A DNA stretch of 64,000 nucleotides from Bremia lactucae (Eukaryota > Oomycota > Peronosporomycetes > Peronosporales > Peronosporaceae), in NCBI RefSeq assembly GCF_004359215.1, contig NC_090612.1, positions 4,236,296 through 4,300,295 of the forward strand, in the 5' to 3' direction. The notes beneath the pieces are model-generated. The model searched no databases, was not told the origin of the DNA, and saw only the letters and a program-made list of their open reading frames with translations. Shown in pieces: positions 55,767 through 64,000 of this stretch (the stretch's first letter is position 1; each line of letters begins with the position of its first letter). The translations under genes and the position numbers were made by a program.

Positions 55767-58700
55767 CTACGTGGCAATTCTATTGTGTACGCATTGCCCA
55801 ATCAATTTGAGTGGTAGTTTACTGCTATTCACATTAGTGACTACACGCTTAGGTAAGCTTACTGTAGAAAGTAGTTCTAGGTCATTAATTTTAAAAGAAT
55901 GAACGTTTGCTCCTCCATGTTTGTCTACGTTTCTTTTCTGACGGTCCACTGCGTTAGCAATAGAATCCTGTACAAAACGGATTACTGATTCTCGAGCCAG
56001 CAGAAATTCCTCTGCCGACTCATTTGTTTTGTCTTTTCAGAGCACTTTGTGCCACCGCCATGAGATCTTTCTCATCTTCGATGTCGGTTGCTTCGACATC
56101 GACATCACTCGCTTCGTTGGTAACTTCGACGCGTGATGAGCTTAGGCCAGAACTGATTGTGCTCGTGCGAGTAACCCCCCCCACAAACTAGATGATCCCT
56201 CTAATTGGGGTGGATATGCGTAGACGGCGTAAGCCGTTCACGAAGAACGGTGTATGCTTTCTAAAAGCATGCACCGAATTATTGATGGCGAATTTGACAA
56301 TCGGTAAATACTCGCTCCAATTCGGATACGATTGGACGTAACCTCAAAGTAATTATTCGAGGACGCAAATTACGCATTCCGTCTGATCATCTATCTTACG
56401 ATGATCAGAAGTTGACATAGTCAGCCGTGTTCCGAGAGATCGTAACATGGATGACCAAAACTTCGCCGTAAACCGTCGGTCTCTATCCGAAGACCAGTTC
56501 ACGGGGTAACCCGTGGAGTTTGAATACCGTGTCGATAAAGACACGGGCGCAGCCCGGAGCCGTGGTCGGTTTTGGTACTGCAACAAAATGTACCAACTTG
56601 CTGAATCTGTCTTCAAAAACAAGGATTGAATTGTTTTTGTGATCGTCTCCGGGAAATCCGAAGCCGAAGTCCATCGATACGACTGCCAACATTCTGCCGG
56701 AAATGGTAGAGGTTGAAGAGGTGCATATGATGAAGGGCTAGGCTTCACCCGTTGACATACCTCGCAAGCACGAATGTTCTTGCGCACAAGCTGATACTAG
56801 CGGGGCCAGTAAAAGTCGCGGCTTACTGAGAGATATTTTTTCCCGTCCACGATGCCCACGTGTTTGTGCATCGTGACACTCAAACATGATGCGCAAGTAC
56901 AAAACATTGTGCGGAACGACGACACTTGGAGTGTCGCCGGCAACGGCTGTGATACAATAAGCCGTTGCGTGTTGTGTATCGATCGGATGACGATCGATAT
57001 AAAGCAGGTAAATCTTTAAAAGATTTATCGGATAGATTCATTAGATGATCCATTTAACGCAGAAGGTCCTTATCTAATGCGTAGGCTTTCTTTGTGTCAT
57101 CAAACAAAGTTGATGATGGAACACTTGAAATGAGTGGTGCAACAGTGGGATTATTTTCACTGTTGAAATGCACAGCCAGCTCGAAATTGGGTCATTAGCG
57201 ACGACATTAAGTCGTCCTGGTTTATATTCAACAGAGCAATTATACTTCGCGAAGTAAGATAGCCACCTCGCCATTCTTTGCGAGAGATGTGGGCTATTTT
57301 CGGCCGTCCAATGACGCATGGTCCGTATATACGATGAACGGTCTATCTCCGAGGGGATAGACCCTAAATTTAGCCAATGCATATTCCATGACAAGAAGTT
57401 TCTTGTCATATACTGAGTAAACGCATTCAGCTGCTTGTAGCTGACGCGATTGGTAACAAACGACGCGCTCCGCGCCGTATGTATCGTATTGCATTAACGC
57501 ACAGCCGATTGCAAAATTGTTGGCGTCATAGACGACATGGTATGGTCTGTCTTGATCTGCAATCGCCAAGATGGGCGATCGCATCAAGCTTTGCTTAATA
57601 CCTTTAAAGGAATGCTGACAAGCAGTGTTCCATAGCCAGTAATTGTCTCTTTTTAAGAGACGAGAGAGATGAACTGTCATCTCGGCATAATTGCGTGAGT
57701 ACTTGAGCAAGTATGCCGCTAGCTCAAGGAACTTTCTAAGTCCCTTGACATCGACTGGAACTGGCCAGTCGGTAATTGCCTTGATCTTTTCAAATTTAGG
57801 GCACACGTCGTGTTTACCGACAATGCACCCAAAAAGAGGTATTTTGCTTGCAGCGAATATACACTTCTTGAGATTTGCGTTCAACTTATGTTTTCGCATA
57901 AGTCTATGAACCTGACGAACGTGAGTTGCATGAACTTCCACGTCCGTCTTTTCTTCCATGGCCCGGCTTTGAACGGCTACATCGTCAAATTACTCGGTGC
58001 GAATTCTCGCACCGACCTCAACCGATTTATTACGCATCTTTTGAATGTTGCAGGGGCGTAACTCAGCCCCTGTGGCATTACTAGCCATACCAAGAGCATC
58101 CCACTGGGAGTGCTACCACTGCTGTGTACGGGATGTCCCGTTCACGCATAAAGATCTAACAAAATCCATCCTTCAGATCCATAGACAAAAAGATGGTACT
58201 CTTAGACATACCATCTATGATTACGTCTTTTCTCGGTATCGGCGTTTGAGCCGGTACTGTTGCAGCATTCAGTTTGTTGAATGCGTGCACTATCCGCCAC
58301 CCTCCTGTGGCCTTTCGCGCACAGAAGGTCGGAGAGCTATGTGGGGAGGTTGACTCCCTTACATCGCCCGCTTTTACTCGATCGGTAAAGAATTTATCGA
58401 TCGCAAGTACTTGATCACGAGGCAGTGGCCACTTCTTCATGACACAGTACTTCGAGCCCGGTTTGAGCTCGATCTCATGTCGGGTGCCTTTATCCTTAGG
58501 CAACTCGCATGGAACCGCTTCAGGGAACACATCCCTGAATTATATTAAATCCTCGTTTAGAGGATTTCCCTTGAGTGACTCCCAAGATTGAGTACTGTAT
58601 CTTTCAATCCGAGTCTTCACATCAAGACACTTTCGTCCATCGATGAGCTGCTGAGAACCCGTTCGTTCTCTGCAAAAACTACCGCTGACCGAATGTCTGT

Positions 58701-59683
58701 TTCGTAATCGTCCTCTGTGACGAGTCCGCAGATCTGCTTGATTTTACCACCATGCAGATCTCTCAAGGACGGCTTAGGCTCTAGGGTTAGTAATAAATTT
58801 ATCTCCAAAGTTAACTTCGGAGGCGCATACAGATCAAGAGTATAAAGGCATTGAATGTCTCGGTTTCTTCCTGAAACCCCATTTCCACAGGCTGCCGAAG
58901 AATTAATCCCTCGAGATGCTGAGGTCTAGTCAATTTAGTATGAACTATTTGAGGGGCTTTCTCCTCAAGTACGTAGGGACTTCTTCTTTTAACGTTTTCT
59001 TTTTGTGATTGCGCTATCACAGTCGGGTCCTCTACGGTCGACTCTCTACTTGACCTAGGATCATCGTGTTGTCCCTTTTGGGCAACCGGTATACTCCTTG
59101 AATGTCGCCCACTAAGCGTACATTCATGTCTCAATCCACTCGACCTTTTCGAGTGGTGGACCTTCGGCGCTGCCTGTGCATTAGCACAGCCGCCGGCAGC
59201 TGACTCCACAGTGTGCTTAGTAATCACACTGTGATCTTGTGCAGTTGTACTAACGACCGTACCACAAGTGAGGCTATCGCACTCACTCATAGTACATCCA
59301 AACGCTTTTGGACGCTCCAAAGCGTCCAATAGATGACCATCTGATGAACAAGTGACAGGCATTTTTACGGACCGATGCTGCCAGCTGATTCTTGGCTCAT
59401 ATTTTTTGAGCCAAGGTAAACCTAAGATGACATTAAATTTGTTATCCAAATCCAGTACGATGTGATTATCATCGTACTGTAAATCTTTATACGTGTAGTG
59501 ACATTTCACTACGCGTTTCATTACTTTTATCAATGCGCCTGTCGCTAGACGCACCGTCATCCTCGTTAGAGGGATGTCGCGCTCAACATATTTGAGCCCA
59601 CGACCCTCTAGCGACTGGCGACGAATGAAGTTATTCGACGCTCCACAGTCCAATAGGGCTCCAAGTGACATATCATTTGTCAC
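55767..59683 (-). pseudogene. Gypsy pol of element C (PR, RT, RNase H, IN)
   Basis: Protease-containing frame 59683-58811: ALLDCGASNNFIRRQSLEG and LGLPWLKKYEPRISW. RT 58530-57294: SSPTFCARKATGGWRIVHAF, LNAATVPAQTPIP, then a stop directly before an FDD active site at about 57985. Next are KCIFAASKIPLFGCIVGKHD and the RNase H start YHVVYDANNFAIGCALMQYD, ending FIVYTDHASL. Integrase 56787-56353: CEVCQRVKPS, then MDFGFGFPGDD and FEDRFSKLVHFVAVPKPT in another frame. The tail 55949-55767 has DRQKRNVDKHGGANVHSFKI. Several stops and frameshifts make it non-functional. Confidence 0.8.
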
Positions 59684-59741
59684 TTTTGACTTTTAAGGTG
59701 ATGAGGGATACCTCATCGCCAGGTGCAGAGACACATAATGA

Positions 59742-61009
59742 TTATGTGTCTGGAGCAACTTTAGTCAAGAGATTTGCAAATTCTCTTGATGTTGCTGGAT
59801 CAGTAGGGCGTTGCGCCCCTATTGAGCCCGACCGTTTTTTTAAGGTCCGCCTCGCTGCTGTGATTTCGCAACAACGTCGGACCCGTGACCGTTGCCCTTT
59901 TTGCATTAGGTCCATATTTATGGTCAGTACCTCTCGGTACTGGGCGTGAAGCACTACGATTATTAGCATAGTGTCCTAACTTTTGACAGCGATTGCATTT
60001 TTCTGCAATCGCTTGTTGTTTGAAAAGCGAGGTCTCTCGCTTTCGATGTAAGAGAGGTCCATGTGCTCTGGACTTCCTAAATCGTGTCGTCATGGAGGAC
60101 GATACGATGACGAACTAGCTTAAGCCTGTCTCAAGCTTAAAATCCTTCTATTCCGCAACGGATGTTGCTTCTTGAAGCGTATCCAGTCCCAAGCGGAACA
60201 GGTGGGTCTTTACGGGACCATCCGTAAGACCTTGCATGAACACCGTAATCAACGTGTGTTCTTGGACTATGTTATTTGTTATACAACTCGCTAAGAGTCG
60301 TATGTGCTGAAAATATGCGTGAACATCACGCTTGCCTTGCTTAAGTTTCAGAAGCTCTGAACGAGCTCTGAACTCAGCCCTTGGCGGTTCAAACGTCTGT
60401 TTGAGCCGGGCTTTAAAAGCCTATAGCGACCCAAAGACGTATGGGTCGCGCAACGTAAGGCTCAATGCCCAAGTTTTGGAGCGACCTGCCTAATCTGATT
60501 GAGCGAATGCGACTTGCATTTGCTCGTCGACGATGTGACGTGCCCTTAATGCATCGTCCAACTCGACAAACCATCTCAAGAGAGAGTCTTCTTCGACTCC
60601 CCTATACTTAGAGATGTCAATCTTTCAGGTTTCCGGACGACGCGTGTGCGTCATCCCAGGTACAGGGTTCTGTACTTGTTGTAACCTCAACAATTCTGCC
60701 TGTTGAGAGCCTTGCGGATTAAGCAAGGCTACCTTCTCCTTCGCCTCGTCATGTTCATGTGTATGAACTTGGCGATGATAAATAGAGGGCATCTTTGTCA
60801 AAATCGGACAGCATGGCCAAGATGGCATCGTTCCCTACGGTCGAACTCATTCGTTTGACCGCACTCCTTTCTATGTCACTTAGAAAGGAGTAGCTATCAC
60901 GCGAAACGGACGAACTACAAAGTGCTACCAGGTGTAACGGAGCACTACTGACTTGTACTGTTTCAATAAAAGTCCACTTCGCACTGCCTCGGTGCGAGTG
61001 GTGCCTCAC
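59742..61009 (-). pseudogene. Gypsy gag of element C
   Basis: The N-terminal part (about 61009-60625) has DIERSAVKRMSSTVGNDAIL and EAKEKVALLNPQGSQQAELL, shared with 49841-50254. The gag core continues to about 60130 in broken frames. The zinc knuckle near 60000-59960 reads CNRCQKLGHYANN followed by R where the last Cys is expected, so the knuckle has lost a ligand. The start overlaps the LTR boundary in reading frame only. Confidence 0.65.
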
Positions 61010-61370
61010 GTCAGTTCACGCACCTAGTACGTGCAAAGGAAGACTCTCTTTATAGCACTTGCTTAAAAGAGGTTGATAAAACCGTATTTAATATAATTAA
61101 GTTCTTCTGCTTCTGTCTATTAAGTACTAAATTAATTTTAAACTAATACAAAACATGTAATGAAGTCTTATCTGTCTTTTTCTTTTGCGTGCGTCCAGCG
61201 CTGACTGGACCGCGGAGAAAGTAGATATAATGGTGTATATCTACCAATAGATAAGCTTTTAGGAAATTACCACGTAAAGATATATTCTCCAAATATTCTC
61301 TACCTTTTAGATAATATACAATTAACAACCTTAAAGTGTTAATTTTCTTGTAACGATACACCCCGTTACA
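60933..61370 (-). repeat. 5' LTR of element C (family 1)
   Basis: 438 bp, TGTAACGGAG...CCCCGTTACA. The primer-binding site TGGTAGCACT on minus (about 60921-60930) is compatible with the 3' end of initiator tRNA-Met. Confidence 0.9.
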
Positions 61371-61577
61371 CGTGTAGATCGGTTGATTCAAACTAAAATC
61401 AACCAATTAAAAGAATCACTGTCTTATCGCGTCAATATTACCAAAATTGGTAATATTGGAACTGTTAAGTCGAATTTGATAAAAGACCAAAAAATCTATT
61501 GATTTTCTCTTAAAGGAAATCGTATTTATTATTCCTCTTACCGAAAATAATATTTATGAAACGGAAACACCATTACA
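61371..61577. repeat. Right part of a family-2 LTR
   Basis: GGTTGATTCAAACTAAAATC begins a stretch running to CACCATTACA that follows the last 210 bp of the solo LTR at 44216-44724, including the TCAATATTACC/GGTAATATTGGAACT and CCTCTTACCGAAAATAATA blocks. Confidence 0.65.
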
Positions 61578-61809
61578 ATGTACTTACAGGGCTTTTTAAA
61601 TATGACCTGAATGCCTTTAAGAAATTACCCCGTATTCACCTAACATATGCTCCAGCGCAATTAACAAATTGACGAAATTGACAACCAGAAATAATTCGGA
61701 GTGTACTACTTCAATAGCTTTTAAATGTCAAGTAAAATTTGACGCTTACAGATTTAATTAATACATCAACATTAAATTACGTAGCATCATTGTTGTTTGT
61801 ATTATCCTT

Positions 61810-62235
61810 TTAGTTGTCATCTGTATTGAGCTTTTCCATGCCATTTTCAAGATCTATTCTCTTTCTTGCATCGGCTCTTTTTCTTCTTTTTGCTGCCATT
61901 GTTTTTTCAACTGGGTCTATCTCTCTTTTTACAGTCTCTGATTTGCTTGTAGCTCCTTTTGCGGTTGAAGCTGTATCAGTAATCTCTTTCGCGGCTTCTT
62001 GGAACAACTTCTCGTCTTCTTTGGAGAATTTGAATAGTTTGGAGCTGGAAAACATTCTCTCCTCAGATTTCGCAGATTTGCGCAGTTCTCCAGCTTTCAG
62101 GTATCTAGCAACTGGCGCGACTGGGATTGTGTCACGCATTTCCTGCTCTATATTAGCGGCTACGAGGAAAGCACTCGAATCTCCGAGGGAAATCGCAGAC
62201 ACAAAAATACTGCTAATCAGGAGCATACGCACCAT
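61810..62235 (-). CDS. Small secreted effector candidate, GELR and EER motifs, basic C-terminus
   Basis: 141 residues from the ATG at 62235; the open frame extends upstream without another ATG. A signal peptide is clear (MVRMLLISSIFVSAISLGDS, cleavage near 22-26). RYLK (44-47) and GELR (49-52) are followed by SEER (57-60), the usual RXLR-dEER layout with GELR resembling GKLR. The rest is Lys/Glu/Ser-rich and probably disordered or coiled coil. It has a strong basic cluster KRRKRADARKR (117-127) that would suit nuclear import. No WY module is seen. The open frame on the opposite strand is a shadow. Confidence 0.75.
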   Translation of the reverse strand: MVRMLLISSIFVSAISLGDSSAFLVAANIEQEMRDTIPVAPVARYLKAGELRKSAKSEERMFSSSKLFKFSKEDEKLFQEAAKEITDTASTAKGATSKSETVKREIDPVEKTMAAKRRKRADARKRIDLENGMEKLNTDDN

Positions 62236-63939
62236 GTCGCTCGTTGAAATAAGAAAGAAAGAGATCTTACTGAGACGGAAGCAAAATGATAATGACTCGC
62301 TCCAATTAAAACTGTAGCGGTCTCTTGAAAACAAAAATTAAAATTAGACGAGTCATGCAATCGATTGCCACCAATGAAGTGGTGGTAGCCTTGTCGCAGT
62401 AGACCTAATGCGAAAAAGATTAGATTTTTTATGCAAGTTGTAAGGGATAGTGACGCTAACAATAGCAAGTATGAGCTAATATAACGAGACTTTCGAAAAA
62501 CTCCGATCAGGTGGAAGATCCAATACCATTTATCTTGCTTGAAATAGAATGGGGGACCTGACTGTGCGGTGACCATAGGCTTTGTTAGTTTGCAGTGGCT
62601 ATCGGGCAATAAATATCTTATGATAGATAAAGAGTAGACATGACAGTCCTGTTTATCATACAAGAATGTCACTGTTTAGCAATTTGTGCCTCCCCCAACC
62701 GAAGTTTCTTAAAAAAAGAACGAGCGGATAACGTGATGCGCTGGCATGCGCGAATCCACTTTTATGGACAAGACGTGAGCGGGACGACATCCTCCCGTTC
62801 CTGGACGGAGATAAAGCCTTTTAGCGTAGGACACGTGGAAATCTTGACTTTTTCGTTGCGACAAATAGAGCCGGCATCTGATTCATATAAATATGATGGC
62901 TTCTTTTTGCACGAAAATTAACGACACGTTTGCTTAACAAATAAGACAAAGCACAACATATTGAATATTTTGCAGCCAATATCACGTGCTTAGGTATTTA
63001 ATAGACTCATTGCGCCATTAAGATATAAAGTAATGTCATATCGAACCATTGTACAAGCTCAACAATTGCTGTGGTCACAATATCGGAAGCAAGCCGACAA
63101 CTAATCGAGATGCCGTAAAAAAAACTTCCAGCAACTTTCTTGGACTGTTCGGAAATGGATGCGACATTCATGCGTTATTTCGCATCGCAAGCATTGAGCT
63201 GGAAAAAAGTTCAGATTAATTAAGACCATGTTTTTACCACCAGCTGCAGAAACGAAATTTCAAATATATACATCACGCTCATCGATAATTGAAATCATCT
63301 GGAAGAGAAAATTGGGTATTCATGCGACGATTGAGCGACCAGATGACTTAACACCATGCGACAACACCAAAATATAGTTAGCCCCGGGAGTGATGACACA
63401 GCCATTTTAAAAAGTTGCGTTTTAACCAATATTGTGTCGACACACGCTTCACCACGAGAAATCAAAGCTCCATATATCCTTTTGCAAGGCAAACGATATT
63501 TTTACTTGCGCGTAAAGCATGAGATGCAGTTTTGAGGACAAGAAGTATCCTATAATAGCGTCATTGATATTGGAGATCCGCAAGGGAATTTTAGATTTAT
63601 ATGCCCGATAAACAATTTAGGCAACAATAAAAGTATTATTTTGTCCCCAATGATGCAGCAAATGAAGTGCAAGCCACTAAGTAGGAGTGAAGTATGAAAG
63701 TAGAATACCTTCACTCGTCTTTTTGGATCCTTTTGACAAATGATGTGGCTAGATTAAAACTAGACACTGTTTTATTCACGTTCGACTAGGGAAATATATT
63801 TAAACCAAATGTAATTAAATATAAACTTTATCCAATGATTGGATGCCATCTGTAGATGTGTATTCCTGCATGGCGAGCTTACTTTTTTAAATCGCAGATG
63901 ATGTCTTGATCCCCTTAAATGCGAAAGCACATTAAGACA
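62236..63939. other. Gene-free AT-rich region
   Basis: About 1.7 kb upstream of the GELR effector with no convincing gene, LTR or RNA gene. Short open frames (62640-62921, 63295-63492) lack recognisable features. Confidence 0.35.
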
Positions 63940-64000
63940 CAAGGGTGGGTGTAGACAGGTGCTACTATAGCAGCCACGCTCTACTTACGCACACACCTTT
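63940..64000 (-). repeat. 3' end of a second LINE copy
   Basis: Read on minus, AAAGGTGTGTGCGTAAGTAG and the following GAGCGTGGC block match the LINE 3' end at 4465-4515. The body of this copy would lie beyond the right edge of the window. Confidence 0.75.

Larger units (their letters stand above)
53768..61370 (-). mobile_element. Ty3/gypsy element C, two LTRs, antisense ORF present
   Basis: Sense is minus. The 5' LTR is 60933-61370, followed on minus by the primer-binding site TGGTAGCACT. Then come gag (about 60900-59742), protease (59683-58811), RT/RNase H (58530-57074), integrase (56787-56353) and integrase C-terminus (55949-55767). A plus-strand antisense ORF region (54092-55534) and a shortened 3' LTR (53768-53956) follow. 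A purine-rich stretch (AAGAGATAGGTGAAG on minus) abuts the 3' LTR. It is the most complete gypsy copy here. I see no matching target-site duplication. Confidence 0.85.

Noticed and set aside
53768..61370. Target-site duplication for element C
   Set aside because: The bases outside the two LTRs (CACAA and CGTGT) do not match.
61814..62317. Plus-strand ORF of 167 residues opposite the GELR effector
   Set aside because: It is a mirror of the effector's codons with no motif; the minus frame has a signal peptide and RXLR-type motifs.

Overview
The window is eukaryotic, from an oomycete, most likely a downy mildew. Two predicted secreted proteins carry a GKLR motif after the signal peptide and a third carries GELR. 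GKLR in place of RXLR is best known from Bremia lactucae (lettuce downy mildew), so that species or a close relative is my best guess, inferred from motifs alone. Small GT-AG introns (about 55-120 bp), short intergenic gaps between housekeeping genes, and large gene-poor tracts full of retrotransposons fit the same picture.

Layout. 1-4515: a decayed non-LTR (LINE) retrotransposon. 4750-5826 (-): an RXLR-like effector. 6306-11324 (+): a TMEM131 family membrane protein. 11890-17239: a 5'-truncated Ty3/gypsy element. 17736-22834: a young Ty1/copia element with 253-bp LTRs and a GTTAC target-site duplication. 23560-24480 (-): a dead pogo/Tigger-like transposase. 25277-32792: a compact housekeeping island with RPS29/uS14 (-), oligosaccharyltransferase STT3 (+), proteasome alpha-4 (-) and gamma-tubulin complex component 4 (+). 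32966-40654: a long inverted repeat whose right arm was hit by a solo LTR and by a gypsy element with both LTRs. 41283-42014 (+): a GKLR effector, then a pseudogene of the same family at 42733-43207 and a solo LTR at 44216-44724. 44892-50730: mosaic gypsy remains in both orientations. 52059-53441 (+): a second GKLR effector. 53768-61370 (-): a gypsy element with both LTRs. 61810-62235 (-): a small GELR/EER effector. 63940-64000: the 3' end of another LINE copy, reading out of the window.

The host genes fall into two groups. The island and TMEM131 serve basic secretory, translation, proteolysis and microtubule functions and sit close together. The candidate effectors are isolated in repeat-rich DNA, the usual two-speed arrangement of plant-pathogenic oomycetes. 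RPS29/STT3 and proteasome alpha-4/GCP4 are divergent pairs that share intergenic promoters (487 and 182 bp).

The most unusual observations are four. Two independent gypsy copies share a conserved antisense ORF between pol and the 3' LTR. Perfect short hairpins are unusually dense through these gypsy elements, with equivalent hairpins in different copies. An L-type-lectin-like insertion lies inside GCP4. The inverted repeat preserves the empty sites of two retrotransposon insertions. Exon boundaries, LTR ends and target-site duplications were read by eye; no alignment or database search was run.
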